Of a stretch of DNA of 64,000 nt, positions 1 through 12,795 are shown one piece after another (positions within the stretch are counted from its first letter, which is position 1; every line of letters begins with the position of its first letter). The notes below the pieces were generated by a model that worked only from the letters and a program-made list of their open reading frames with translations, ran no database searches and was not told the DNA's origin. The position numbers were made by a program, and so were the translations under genes. The DNA is from Montifringilla adamsi (taxonomy: Eukaryota > Chordata > Aves > Passeriformes > Passeridae): contig JAGGNK010006892.1 of NCBI GenBank assembly GCA_017590115.1, positions 16,159,736 through 16,223,735 of the forward strand, given 5' to 3'.

Positions 1-2786
1 GTTTGTAGATGGAATTAAACCACATTACTTAAAGTTTTCAGGTTCTGTCTCTTTCCTTGCAAACAATGGGAGATTATTGTTGTCATCTGCATACAAAACA
101 GTGAGAACACCTTGTTAGAAACAGTATGTTACAACACTTTTTCAGTGCCAAATACATTACAACACAGACCATTGGTACCGTCTTCTCCTGAAAAAGGTTT
201 CGTAGAAAGAGTAATAATTAATACTGTAGTTTGCACAGGCTACACCATAGTATGATCACGTTAAGATACATTTGGTCACTCCATATTTCTCCTGGCTTCC
301 CAAAATGTAAGCAACAGACCAGCTTAATAGCCTTTGGCAAAGTCTGCCTTTCAAAATTTCTGAGTGACAGTGGAGGACAGCGCTCCAGCCCAGTGCCATC
401 AGTGATGACACACCAGTACACCCAGCCACCAGTGGCTCAGCTCTATGGCTGGATGGGCTTCTGCCCAAAGAAGGTGGGTCCAGGAAGCTGGGGTAATGCC
501 AGGGAATTTGCCCCCAATGCCACTGGCATTGGGATTCCCTTGAAGTCACAGAGTACAAGCAGTTGGTTGCATAGTGTGCGAGCTCCACAGAATAATGCCC
601 AAATGGCTTTGCTAGATGAACTGCACAGATTATCTGCAACTCTGAAAACCACATACACATTAACAGAGGGACAAACCACACTGCAGCCAACACACAAAAC
701 TTTAGCTATTTTGATATTAGTCTCAGTCATGGTTTTGCACTTAACTGGAAAAACTAATAAAACCATAATTATAAAATGAAATTAATTACCACCATATACA
801 CCTAAATGGTTATGCCTTCCAGCAGCCACTAACTACTCTGTCGGCTCTTCTGTATAATATTTAATCTGCATGTATGAAAATCCATTGCACAAAATATCAT
901 CCAGTTACAGTACAAACCTTGTTCCAGAAAACCTGCTTGGCTTTTTGAAAGAGCCTGTTGTTGCCTGGATTCTGGGCTCGGTTCTGTTGAACCCCCTGTA
1001 AGCCCTTAAACGCCTCTGGGAGGAAAAGGGACTCAGCATGATCCACAGTCAGTACCTTGTGGAATTGAGCCTTAAGTTAATGTATAACAAACGGCTGCAC
1101 AGCAGTGTGTGAAATCAGCAAGTTAAACATACACTTAGAATAACTGTAACACAGAAGGAAGAATATTTACAGGACCATTTCATTAAAATCTTTGTCTTGG
1201 AGAGTCTTGTATGCAGCATTCCTATATAGTTTCAAATCAAAAGGTAAGGTTTGGGAGTGTGCTGGTGAAAGTAAAATTAAGTAGCCAAGGCAGAAATAAT
1301 CTAAAGTTGCAACCAAAGCCTTCTAGTTAAATATGGTGCAGACTGTGATCTGGTTATTATCAGCTGGAATCTACCCTGAGCAAGCTGCACCTGACAGTGA
1401 GGACAAAATGGATCACCCAGAATGGTACACACTGAATACACATCCGCAAAAGTGAAAATAACAAGGAACATCAAAACTTTATCACCCAGCTCTAGTACTG
1501 ACAGGTGTCAGCAGCAGAACCAAATGCCAAAATCATACCTGGTGATACTGAAGCAGATGGAAGAGGCAGAACTCAAAAGTACAATTATGTCTTTGAGAGC
1601 TGCGGAGTGGTGCAGGAAGGCAGCGGGGTGCGCAGCAGACACTGCTGGTGGGGAGTGGAGTTATCCCAGTGGCAGAACAGTGTGGAACACCAGATAGATG
1701 CCTGCCAGAAATGTGCCAGGGACATGCACCTCCCTGCTTTTCCTGCCTGGTGTTCAGTGGGAGTGCAGCTACACTTTCCCAGAAACCCACGTGAATCCTG
1801 AGAGCTGAGCATCACATACAGAAATATGAAGTGCCCCTGGCTTTATGCTCTCCAGTCAGAAGCACCTGTATAGCTCTCTTCTGTACGTCCCTGTATGGAA
1901 GACACAGTTCTATATTACAGAAGTTCTGCTGGAATGGGATTGAATCTTCCCTTTTTCCTCCACAGAAGAAATATTTGACTTTCACTTGCTTTTTTTTCTG
2001 AGTTAGAAAGATGTGAAGAATAACTGCAATTGTGAATGCAAAAGAATATTAATTCAAAGAGAAATTAATTTCTGTCTTGCAGTTCTCATAGTTATTCCAC
2101 AAATAATCAAAATGAGAATCTTTAATGGCAATACCATATTAATTTCTTAAAAGTGGAAATGCCAGCAGATTTCCTTAATAATAGGTTTACATATCCAAGA
2201 TCATTTTCAAAACCTAATTAATAATTTATAACGAAGTACAAGGCTTCATATTATGTCTCATGCAATAATTTGAAACTCATACATTATGGAATTTCCTATT
2301 TCTAGTTAAATTCATTTCAGCTGAATGGTCTGCTGGGATCCCAGTACCAAGAAAGTTAAATGTATGAGAGGATAAAGACAGAACTACAACTCCACAATGT
2401 CTGACTTATGCTCAAGGCCTTCACTAAAAAGGAGGAAGCAAACTCCTCAGAGCCATGCTCTTCTCATGCAAGATTGGGCTTTTACAACATTAACCTTTCT
2501 GAGTCAGACACAAGGTCCACAAAAGTGGGGACTTTCCCCTGCTTCTATAAATATGTAAGTAAAGATTATAAAAAAAGCTAAGTCCAAGCAATTTTCTTGG
2601 TCTCAGGTCATTCACCAGGGTGCACATCTAGAGTGTTGCCATGTAAATACTGGTTTTGATTATGGTGCTGGGAGGGGAGAAAATTAAGGAAATACTAAAT
2701 ATATCTTTGTTGTTCGAAATTTTAGGAGAAACTGAAGTGCAAATAATACTACAATGCACAAATTGATCTCCAGTCAATCTGCAATT
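1..2786. other. Non-coding stretch, no recognisable gene
   Basis: Nothing here resembles a known gene or transposon. Open frames of up to 182 codons at 231-779 (plus) overlap equally long frames on the minus strand (256-693 and 443-766). Neither translation resembles a protein family I know, so I treat them as chance. The interval at 1505-1801 is locally GC-richer and open in several frames but shows no domain. One compact hairpin at 502-539 is listed separately. The far left could be part of a distant untranslated region, but I see no evidence for that. Confidence 0.6.
502..539. repeat. Bulged inverted repeat (15-bp stem)
   Basis: An inner perfect stem pairs 513-521 (CCCAATGCC) with 525-533 across a 3-nt loop. 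After a 5-nt one-sided bulge (508-512), an outer stem pairs 502-507 (GGGAAT) with 534-539. It could fold as a 38-nt hairpin in either strand. It is too short for a typical animal microRNA precursor, and no function is implied. Confidence 0.6.
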
Positions 2787-2861
2787 CACAGAGTAGCAGG
2801 TTGAGTTGAGGTTGGAAGACACATCTGGATACCATCCAGTCCAGCCCCTGTCACCGAAGGG
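2787..2861 (-). mobile_element. CR1 LINE 3' end, first (outer) copy
   Basis: Read on the plus strand, this is the reverse complement of a CR1 3' terminus. A degenerate form of the terminal CR1 octamer (CACAGAGT for CACAGAAT) is followed by GAGGTTGGAAGACACATCTGG and ATCCAGTCCAGCCCC. These blocks correspond to the well-known CR1 tail motif GGTTGGAAGGGACCTCTGGAGATCATCTAGTCCAACCCC. The same motif starts again at 2863, so this is either a short separate CR1 copy lying end to end with the next element or a local duplication of the 3' tail. It carries no coding capacity. Confidence 0.75.
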
Positions 2862-4330
2862 TGAAGGTTGGAAGACATCTGTGGAGGTCACCTGGTCTAG
2901 CTGCCCTGCTCAAAGCAGAGTCAGCTACAGCAGGCAAGCAGAGCTGTGTCCTGTCAAGTTTTAAATAATATTTTGAAGTGTACAAGGATGGAAATTCCAG
3001 AACATGTGTGGGCAGCCTGTTCCAGTATTTCAGCAATTTCAGAAATTTCTTGTATTTCAGTTTGTGCAGATTGTCTCTTTCCCTTTTACTGGACACCAGT
3101 GAGAAGAGTCTGGCTCTGTTCTCATTATCCTCTTTACTGGTTCAATCCCATCAGGTATTTATGCACATTAATAAGATCCCCCCAGCATCCTCTTCCCCAG
3201 GATGAATGATCCCAGCTGTCTCAGCCTCTCGTCATATGTCAGATGCTCTAGCTGGTATAACAGGACTACTAGTTTTTATATCCCCTGCAAATGTGCTGAG
3301 GGTGCACTGTCTCATCAAGAATGTTAACCAGTACTGGCCACAGCATTGGTGTCTGAGGTACAGCACTAGTGCCTGGCTTCCAGGTGGACTTCATGCCATT
3401 GTTCATACATCTTAGAAGCCAGTGGTTCACCCGCTTTTACATCCCCTGACTATCCACTTGCCTAGTCCAGGCTTCTTCAGTTTGCCTGGAAGCATGTTGC
3501 CAGAAACAGTGTCAAAAGTTTTGCTAAGACCCACTGCTCTCCCCTTGTCCTTGGAGCTGGTGATTTTGTTGTTGGGAGGCTATCAGCTTGACCAGGCATG
3601 ATTTCCCTTTTGCAAATCCATGCTGACTACTCCAAACCACTTTCTTGTCCTTCATACGTTTGGAAATGCCTTCCATGAAGATTTGATCCCACTCCTTCCT
3701 AGGGTCTGAGCTGAGGCTGGTTAACCTGTACTTTCCCAGCTCTTCATTCCTATTCACAAAGGCCACCCTGTAACCCCCACAGACCAAACCCTGCCATGTA
3801 AATCCACTACACTCTTGTATTCTTCCATTTGAAGTTTAAGTTGTCGTGTGCTCCTTGCAGGCTTCCTGCCATCCTTGCTTGTAGGACTGGAGCATTCAAG
3901 AGGTGATTCTTGTCAGTCAACTACCTATCTTCACTCCAAGATGTTATACCACAGAAATCTTCCAAGGATATTCCTGAAGAGGCCAAAGCCTGCTGTCTTG
4001 AAGCCCATGGCTGTGATCCTGCTATTTGTCCTGTTTCCTTCTGTAAGAATCTTGTACTCTTATCACTATGGGTCACTGCAGCCAAAGCTGTTCCCAGCCT
4101 TCACATGCTCAGCCATGTATTCTTGTTTGTAAGCTCAGGGAGGTCCAGCAGAGTGCTGTTTCTCATTGGCCCCTCAGTTGCCAGGGTTAGGAAGTTATCC
4201 TCAAGGCACCCCAGAAACCTCCCAGATTGCTTGTGCCCTGCAGTGTTGTCTTTCTGGTGAATATGGCAATGGTTTAAGTTGCCCCTGACAACCAGGATTT
4301 CCACCATGAGGTGGTTTAACATCTGGTAAT
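2862..4330 (-). mobile_element. CR1 LINE, degraded and internally deleted
   Basis: This is a minus-strand CR1 retroposon with its 3' tail at the left (GAAGGTTGGAAGACATC, then CTGCTCAAAGC). Going right, the segments follow ORF2 backwards. The C-terminus spans about 2900-3250 (counterpart of the family's HWNRLP and LEHLSYEERL blocks). The region around the FADD catalytic box and upstream palm spans 3260-3500. The N-terminal reverse-transcriptase fingers lie at 3524-3787. The linker and end of the endonuclease region lie at about 3880-4330 (CTGAAGAGGCCAAAG and GGTCACTGCAGCCAAAGCTG are typical CR1 blocks). Two collinear segments expected from the family are missing, near 3250 and near 3760-3850. 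About 1.5 kb remains. Many stops and substitutions show it is old and dead. The right boundary is approximate because similarity fades. Confidence 0.85.
3524..3787 (-). pseudogene. CR1 ORF2 reverse-transcriptase remnant
   Basis: This is an 87-codon minus-strand open stretch inside the CR1 element. It contains KYRLTSL, then a block ending KRMKDKKVVWSSQHGFAKGK, then SCLVKLIA. These match the conserved CR1 reverse-transcriptase region of the form NYRPVSLTS...VEEKKVI..SQHGFTKGKSCLTNLIAF, which is the fingers region before the first catalytic aspartate. The frame ends where the family would continue to the YLDFSKAFDTV box. The catalytic aspartates are absent from this frame. It is a broken piece of a retroposon polymerase, not a host gene, and no product is expected. 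Confidence 0.8.
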
Positions 4331-7300
4331 ATTAATGTAGCTGCAGAATTTCTGTCTTTGATTGCTCCTGGTTGGAAATGTGTTACATTTTCAGAGGACT
4401 ATTCTCTCTCCAGAAACTACTATTGCATTTTGCAGCCACTGCCAGCAGTCTCAACCAAAGCTAAGTCTTAAGGAGGCTTGGACACTAAACACACAGTAAT
4501 ATTTTCATACCGGTGACCTGAGTTTGGACATGTTAGCAAAACAACATATCTTCCCCATGCTGTATATGCTCCACAAATACAAGAGTTGTCTTTCAGACCT
4601 TTCTTCCACTACCTTTTGCTATCTCAAAGCTCAGTTGAAAAATGTGGAAACATGGAATACATAGTTCACCTACAAAATCTTCTACTATATTCATGCCAAA
4701 TCTTCTACTATGGTCAGAACACAGCAAAACAGCAGTAAAATAAATTGGAAAAAAAAAAAAAAGACAAAAGTAAGCATGTCTGCATGTTGCTGTATCAACT
4801 ACGTTAAGGCTTCTCAGTCTTAACAGCCCCACACAACACAATACAAAGCAGGCCCTGAAAGAAGGGCAATTCCCCCTGCAAATATTTAGGTTAGCAACTG
4901 CAAAGTAATCCAGGCACAGCACTATTCATAAGAACAATTCATCACCAGGTCATACAAGGCAATTAGGCCTGGACACTAGAGGCAGAGGGGAGCAGATTAA
5001 CAACCACCAAGATGTTTTAAGTGATCCTGGTTTATTTTTAACAATATTTTAAAGCCTCTGAGAAGATTAATTCCTCAGCCCAAGCCTCAGCATTCCCTTG
5101 CTGCTGCCAAGGTAAAATGATGTACTAATTGAGTGCTCAGCACAAGAATTTTCTTTTTAAGACTTGGGAGTGACTGTTTTGGTGCTGCTAATGTCAGCGC
5201 ACAAAAAACACCACTTTCCTCCACCCCAAAAGTTTCATTTCTTTGCAATAAGATGAAAAGGTTCCTACAATTTTCTCTGTTCCTTATTCTCTTTTTCATG
5301 CCCTCATGTAGAAAAGACACAGTAGATTACATCCATAAAAGCAAAACCTGCTAATGTGTGTTCTTCGATCATGAGACCCTGTTTCATAGGGAAGACTGTA
5401 AAACCTTCAACAAGTACATTATATACAAATACAGTGTTAACGGGACAAATGAGTCAGTTTCTTACACTGAAGATAAAATGCAGCGGACAGAATAAAATAC
5501 AATAAATATATCTATTGTGAAACCTAGCAGATAAGATGTCAATAAAAAGGTACACTGGAAATAAATAGTGAAATATCCAGTACAAAATCTTTAGCCATAT
5601 TTCTGAATCTTATTCTCAAGAGGAAATTATTAGGAAGAACCTGCTGTCCAATTAAACTGGACAAAAGGCCATCTAATTATCTGAGTGGCTTAAGAAGGAA
5701 CAAGAAACAAGATGAACACAGAAAAAATTCCCTTTATTTTACTTTCCCATTTTCTGGGAGTCTACAATTTAGAGTCTTCCTAAATCACAGGCTATATTCA
5801 GAATATACTTTTTTCTAATCCTCTTGGGGCAGTTTTCCACAAATTTTTCTGCTTCCTCTCTGTTTGCATTAATTCTTTGGATTCTATATCCTCATATTTC
5901 ACTGAATTTCCCATAATTATTTCCCATAGTTAACTGGTACCCCAAGTGAAATACATTTCTTTGGTTTGATTTTAATCTCCTGCCCAGATGATGCCATGTC
6001 TATTTGAAAACCTTGCTGCACCAGAGTGCTGAGAGCTGGGTGCCTCCAGCCTCTCAAATATGGGTGTTGAACAAACATGAAGGATGAATTGCCAGGAGAA
6101 AATGAGAAAAGGGAGAACAGCTGGTAAGAAAACATATAGGCAGACATGCAAGTTAGTTTTCTGTACTATTGCCTAAATATTTAAATGGTGGTCATACTTG
6201 CTTCTTGTACCATTAGGAGGGGATTTCTGGTTTTTAAAATCTCAGTGACTGTAATACATAAATGATAAATAAATAATTAATTCCTTAGAAGCATGATGTT
6301 GTCATTCTTTTATTTTCTAGCTTCTCTACATGCTTCTTGTATTTTATGCCACTATTCAGGTTTTAAAGTCACATATTTAACTCTGTTTTCTTACAAGCTG
6401 AAAAGTCAAAGCTCTACTGATGAATACCACCAGTTCCCCAAAATTCACTTGTTCTCTCTCAGCAGCCAGAGCACCAGGAAGTATAAATTCCATGTTAACC
6501 TTTTCTCCAGTGTGTTCCACAAGTGTGTGACAGTGAGGTATTTAGCAAACTTGGCTATTTTCTTCCTGGATAGCTAAGCTGTTCCATCAGCAACATAAAA
6601 ATGTTTAAACAACAGAGCAACAAACCTTGCAGTGTGCCAAGTTCATTGTTGGGAGGTTACTTTTAATTACAAGGTCCTGATTAACACACTGGAACAAGGC
6701 AGTAGCTTACTTCAAACAGTTCCAAATCATTGTACATAAAAATGCTGACTCTTGTCATAAGCAAGGACAAATGACAAAAACAAAAGAAAACTGTTTTGGC
6801 TCTGAGTGAATTCCAAGTTCCATGACAGAACTTTGCAGAAACCCAGTAATCTATAAAAGCTGGCTTTCAAACATTAATTTTGTAGTACCATAAACAGCCA
6901 AACTGTTCCCATTAGTAGCCCAAATCCTAAAACTGATGGTATAATTCAGAAACTTATTTTTAAACAAGGTTTCTGTACAGGATTTTCCTTTTTAAATCTT
7001 GCATTGATTATTTTTAGTTGGTGCAACCTAGCATAGCTTACTCCTCTTTTTCCTCCTCCTCCTTATGATTATCATTACCATTATTATTTAAATCCAGTTT
7101 ATTTAGTCTGTTAACTGACTGAAGCATTTTACTCACACATTCTGCCCAGAGGCAGCATTATCTGTTTCTTAGAAAAAGCATTCTGGTTGTAATTCAGTCT
7201 CTGCAATTGTATTAATGCAGGGACAGATCCTGGCTTTATTTGAAGCTCTTAGCTGCAGTTCTTCCACATGGAAGCAAAATATGAAATTACCATAATTAGG

Positions 7301-10300
7301 ACCTAGTTGAAAATGCAAGAGAATAAGGAAGTACACTCCTCATTATAGCAATGTTAAGCATGGTAAAAATGAATCCAGAAGCTTTTGTAGAGAAGTTTCC
7401 TTCCTTAGAAAGAAGAAAACAACTGACAAAATGTGGGCTAAGCTGAGCAGCTTCTGCACTGCTGCCTCAAGAGGGTACCTGGGTGAGTTGCTGAACATCT
7501 GAACTTTGAACATTACAACAGACTCTTACTTTCTATTGCCACACGTGCATGAAAGCCTCCTTTATTTTCTCATCCCAGGAAACGGAAGCCATATGAAAGA
7601 GAACACCTTCAGAATACGTAAGCAGTACTGGCAAGTTTAATCTAGAGCCATAGAATACAAATAAAATAGAAATCACTGGGGGATGATTAATTTGTGAAAA
7701 TCTCTACTCCTTAATTTAATCAGAAAGCAAATTACAAATGTGACCAAGATAAATGATCAATTACTCATTAAAGCTAACAGGGTGCAGCTGATAGGGCCTA
7801 GTAGATAAGTCAAAGTCAATTTTAGCTGGAGTTCAATGGGCAAGTCCAATAGGATGGTTTGGGTGAATGAAGACATGAGTTGGCTTTAAATAAGACAGGT
7901 GGTTCTTCCACACCAATTAACTCTTACTTCATGCTACCTGTGCCGTGGGAAGTTGGCCTCCCAATAGCAACGCTGGTAGCCAGGAGCGTATGTAAGGTAA
8001 GCCCTGTGTTGGAAAGCCAAGTTATAGTGTAGTTAAACTGCTCTTGAATTTGTTTAATGAAATTAACCAAATCCAGTGTGTTTTCAGAGACCACAAAGCA
8101 TTTCCATAACACAAAATAAAAATACGAAAAAAATTACAGAAATGCCTAATATGGCATTCTGACTGTGTAACAAAAACACCAGGTGAGATCAATGAGCCTT
8201 GCCTTGAAGCCAAGCAGTGGTCCCACAGACGGCACTGTAACTGCAGGTCAGGCACTTTCCAGCTGAGTCAGGTAGAGAGGACAGACGTGACACAGAGACA
8301 AATGTCTCAGACATAAGTGATACTGTCCAAGTGTTAATCTCTCTCACCTCCTCCTGCTCCAAGCCAACACACAGCTTGAAGGAAGTTGTGTGTATTAGCA
8401 GGGATTGAATTTGCTCCTGGTTGGACCCAGGATAAATGAGCTGCTGACACAGTAGATACCAGCCTTTCTCTGCAGTTCTTGTGTGCTCAGTACCCCTCAG
8501 CTCTCCTGCTGAACCTCAGGCTCAATGGAACTGTTAGATCAAAGAACTAATTAAACTGAGCTCTTCATTACTGTTGTACCCATTTATGGTCAACCTACTT
8601 AAGACTCAAAATACTCTCACAAAACATGCACAAAATTTAGTCAAGTTCAAAATCAAAAGTTGCTATGGAACATGTGGTGAGAGCAGTACTGAGAAAATTG
8701 ACTGTTTCAAGGATTAAGTGTCCTGAACAGAGATCTTAGAACAAAGATGGATTTTGAAAAAAATTCTGGTGCTTTTCATTAGCAAGAGGCATAACATTCT
8801 TCTTCTCTTCCATTTCGCCTCCAGGAAGACAAAGAAGGGAAAGAGACAGAGGAATATTAAATGATGTAATACCTCAAGACATATAATTCGTCTTAATGAT
8901 ATAGATGCTTTCTTTGTTAACTGGGCACTCTGTGCCAACAATGTAAGTACGTAGAGATTTAGGAGGCTCTGCCTGTTCAACAGATGGCTGCTGAAATTTG
9001 CAATGCACTTGGAGCTCAATTAAAACTGTGTGACAAGTAACTCTTCTTATCACAATAATGTTTATTATAATCTGTTGTCATGGCTTCAAGTAATGACACT
9101 TCGAGTAGCAAAAGTAAGCCATGTTTTGTGTTCCTATTGAATCACCATTGTATTTGACTAACACGAATTGGGGGTTTAGACCCATAAACAATTTTCCTTC
9201 TGTTTAAAATAATCCAGCTAATACAAATGAAACAACTTCTCCAGAACTGCATACCTACATGCAATGTTAATACTTCAAGAACAACATCAAAATCAAATTC
9301 TCAAAAGACCAAATAATACATAGGACTGTCTCTCTCCCAGAACAGAACACTAACCAAATTAAGGCATTTTATGTGCATTAGCAAGGACAGTTAAATACAG
9401 ACTGATAACCATGTGACTACAGAACAGAAAATGTTATGCTTGTATTTGTAAAGGAGGAGGTTTGCCTCAGAAATTAACTGACTCTTTAGTCTGAATCTGA
9501 ACTTCATAAGATTTTACAGTCAAATCTGAAGGCAGGATCAGCTGAGATGTGGGGAGCTCTGTTCCAAGTGAAGAGGAATCATGTACCATAAAGAAATTGA
9601 AAACAGTAGAGAGGAGTAGTAGCTGTGCACAGTGAAAAGAAGATGGTTAGGCAATTTCAGGGATCAGTCAGGGAACCAGGAAGAGGAAAAAGTGATGTGA
9701 TGGTCCTTATGAATGTGGCAGTCAGGGCAAACACCGAGGCCCAAAGAGATCACTCACTGAGCCTGTAATTAAAGCCTTTGCCTCCACAGGGATGCAGGGC
9801 TGTCAATGACCCCTTCTCCCTGTCCTGAAGTTTAACAGGTCTGTTCTGTATGGAGCTACAGACCAGGAAGCAGTGACAGAAAACATAGCTATTGCAGAAT
9901 AACATGTTTTTATAGAGAGATAAACCTTGTACAGATAATGAATTCTGTGTCATTTTTGTTCTAGGGGGAGAGCAAAAAGTATTTGGGTTTTTTTCTCATG
10001 GCTTCTTTTCAGAAGGTCAGTATGGCTCAGTTGATGGCCCAAAGAATCAATTTGGCTTGCTTTTTTCCCCAAAATTCATAGGCAAAGCATACAAAAACAG
10101 CTGCAAAGCTCTTCCAGTCTCTGCCTCACCCAGCAAAGAGCCCTTCAAATGGGCAGTCTTAAAGCCTGAGATCCAAAGTCATACCTCTCCTCACGCACAT
10201 AGGGTTTAACACATAGGAGCTATTTAAACTCTTCCAGGAAGGTCAAAGGGAAGACTTACAACCAATATAACATAATACCTTTCATGTTCTCATTACCTAC

Positions 10301-12569
10301 CTACCACATCTGGTACTGGTGTTTTGTCACGAAGATCATATGTGTGTGTTTGTCCTTGTGTGTATACAGTAATCCAGCAGAGCATTCTTAGATTAATACA
10401 CTGTAAGACCATGACATGAGCCAGGTTCACTCCCTGACTACATGCTTGTCTCAGCATTTCACAACTCTACAATATGCTAAGGAAGAGCAATTTCATACAG
10501 GGCAAAAAAATTATTTTCTTTTAATAAGTACTGCCAGCCACTAAATCTCTAAATAGAGAGGTAAACCTGTCACAACTAGAAATAAAATCTCTTCATCACC
10601 AGATTCAAACTTGTGCGATTTTTCTTTTTGCTTCACTTTACTAATTGGTCGGTTGTGCCAGATAATTTGCTTAAGTCTAAAACAGATCAGAAAGCCTTAA
10701 AATAACATTTCAATGGTTAGGCTGTGCAATTTGAGTTGCTAGTTTTACATGGTGGGGATTTACATTGTCTTGGCTAGTCTTTGAATATATTGGCTCATAA
10801 AACTAAAGGTCTCTCCATGAGCAAATGATCTGTCTGCTGCCCCAGCAGTACAAAATAGCCACTGATTTCCTTGAAGATGGGGTTGCTTTTGACAGTTGCA
10901 GAAAAGGGTCTTGAGCCTGCCCCCTACTAAATCAATTCATTACACAACTGCCATTCAAAAGCTGTCCACGCTTCACGAAGCATATGAGGATTGCTGCTGC
11001 TGCTGCTGCTGCTCAGTACTGCCACAGGAGCTCAGCCACAGATGTAGTTCTCATCTGGTTGGGAAGCTGGTTAAAATCCTCTAATTAAAACCCTCCATGG
11101 CCTCATTCAAGTCCTTCTCACAGCCCTTGACCTTTTCCCCTCAGCTGGGACACATACAGGTATGGCAGTCTGCTATATCACAGCAGGCAGGAAAAGCATT
11201 ATCATGTCCAGCTCCTAGATTTTCCCATAAATACTTATGTCTTTCACACCTGCTATTGTGTTGAATAGACTACAGTGACACTATGTCATGAAATGTAAAA
11301 CTTCTGGATCACCTATCCTTTTACATGGCTGTCATTTTCTTTAAAAAAAAAAATGAAAAAGTTCCAATATTTGGAATTATTAATTGGGCAAAGAATAGAC
11401 AAAAATAGTGCATCTTCATTTGCTCATAAAAATTTTTGAAGCATCACAAACCACAAATACTTCTGATACAGTCACATTAAATGGTTCAGGGTTATCATAA
11501 ATCATTTCCCTTTATCCCCTTCCCTTTAAGTATTGCATACAAAAAACATTAATGCAACTCATTAAGAGGCACCAACTTTTTTCTGAGTAACAGCCTTAGT
11601 TTATCAGAGCTGCTTCATAAATTCTTGGAAATGAGTTCTGCTTACGCACTTCTAGGACTCTGAAAACAGAATATGCAGAGAGAGGGCATCAAGGACTGGC
11701 AAGCCACTGTGTTCCTTTTGTGTTGGAATCTAAAGGACAGTTATATTTAGAAGACAAAAACTGCAGGAGAAACAGGGGCTGAAACAGATACAGTAAATAG
11801 ACAATGTTATTTTCAAACCTCATGGGACATGTTGGTGTTCTGTGAGAGAAAAAACAAAAACTTGTAATTAAATATGTGATTCTCTGGGAAGATTTAGAGC
11901 CCCTCTGAGAACAGATGACATGTAACGCCACTATCAGGAATGACATTGCAAACTGGAAGAAAGGCAACAAGTATCAATTAGCTACTCACAACCTGGACAT
12001 ATTTGATTGTTATTCATTTGAGATTTGCTTGCTGATTGTACTAATCAAGAAAAAGGAAAAAGCCTTTAGAAAGGATTTCTAATGTCTACAGGAAATCCTC
12101 ATTTCACTGAGAAGTGCATATTTGGTGCTCCATGTCTTCAGGAATTTTGCCCATCAATTTGTTTCACCTAAGGGCATGAAAGAAGAGGGCAGGAAAAATT
12201 AAGTTGGTTTTACATTCCCTTATGAGCCTTACCTGCTCAAACAGTACCTTCTTGCATCCAGAAATGTAGTCTAATTAGAAAAGGAGGAATGAGACCGTTT
12301 GCCAAGGATTTCTACATACCCTCTGACTGAGCCTACCAGAGGCTGCAGCAAGCCAATGAGACCCTCAGGCATGCTGCTGCCATGCATGTGCACATCCTGC
12401 ACACGGGATGTGGGGCATAGCCCATCATGTCTATGAGACAAAATCCCTGTCCATAGGCTCTTCTGAGAAACACATGGCTCTCCTAGAGCTTCTCAGGATT
12501 CCTGTATCTCCAACAACGAATTTACTTCAGAGTGTGACAAACATCCACACCACACAGTGCAGTCACGAT
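4331..12569. other. Non-coding stretch, simple repeats only
   Basis: I see no gene or identifiable transposon in these 8.2 kb. Open frames here are under about 110 codons and look random. Minor content: an A14 run near 4750-4763, a 14-nt direct repeat (AAATCTTCTACTAT) near 4675 and 4698, a pyrimidine-rich stretch near 7042-7063 and a (TGC)7 microsatellite at 10992-11012. Conserved regulatory elements could be present but cannot be recognised from one sequence. Confidence 0.6.
10992..11012. repeat. (TGC)7 trinucleotide microsatellite
   Basis: Seven uninterrupted TGC units. The tract lies inside a 62-codon chance frame, where it reads as polycysteine. No gene context supports it being coding. 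It is a candidate length-polymorphic locus. Confidence 0.9.
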
Positions 12570-12760
12570 TTTGTCTACCAGATCATTCTGCTGGAGAAAC
12601 TGGCTGTTCATGGCATGGACAGGTGCACTGTTTACTGGGTAAAAGCTCTGAGGCCAGAGTGTGGTGGTGAATGTACATCCATCTGGCAGGTGGTCAATAG
12701 TGGTGTTTCCAAGGGCTCACTGTTGGGCCAGCCCTGTTTAATATCTTCATTGGCCATATG
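12570..12760 (+). mobile_element. CR1-type LINE fragment (RT palm region)
   Basis: The plus-strand translation reads ILLEKLAVHGMDRCTVYWVK and then VVNSGVSKGSLLG. This matches the CR1 ORF2 segment between the first catalytic box and the primer-grip side, whose family form is SHSILLEKLAAHGLDRCTLCWVKNWL...VTSGVPQGSVLGPVLFNIF. A frameshift near 12724 moves the continuation (GPALFNIFIGHMD) into another frame. The preceding AFDTV box is decayed and the following FADD box is missing. The fragment is therefore 5'- and 3'-truncated and non-functional. It ends where the hairpin pair at 12766-12795 begins. The left edge is approximate. Confidence 0.8.
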
Positions 12761-12765
12761 GATAG

Positions 12766-12795
12766 CCAATAGCCTTGGCTATTGGATAGCCAAGG
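12766..12795. repeat. Two overlapping, mutually exclusive hairpins
   Basis: Arms 12766-12774 (CCAATAGCC) and 12777-12785 pair perfectly with a 2-nt loop. Arms 12773-12782 (CCTTGGCTAT) and 12786-12795 pair perfectly with a 3-nt loop. The two share the central arm, so only one can form at a time. The direct repeat GGATAGCCAA is also present twice. This pattern is typical of a local template-switch mutation at the edge of the CR1 fragment. Confidence 0.75.

Noticed and set aside
231..779. 182-codon plus-strand frame, with overlapping 145- and 107-codon minus-strand frames
   Set aside because: The translations look random and no protein family is recognised. Several frames being open at once points to composition, not coding.
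1422..1815. Cluster of open frames in a GC-richer patch, one with several cysteines
   Set aside because: Open in plus and minus frames alike, with no recognisable domain, signal peptide or splice pattern.
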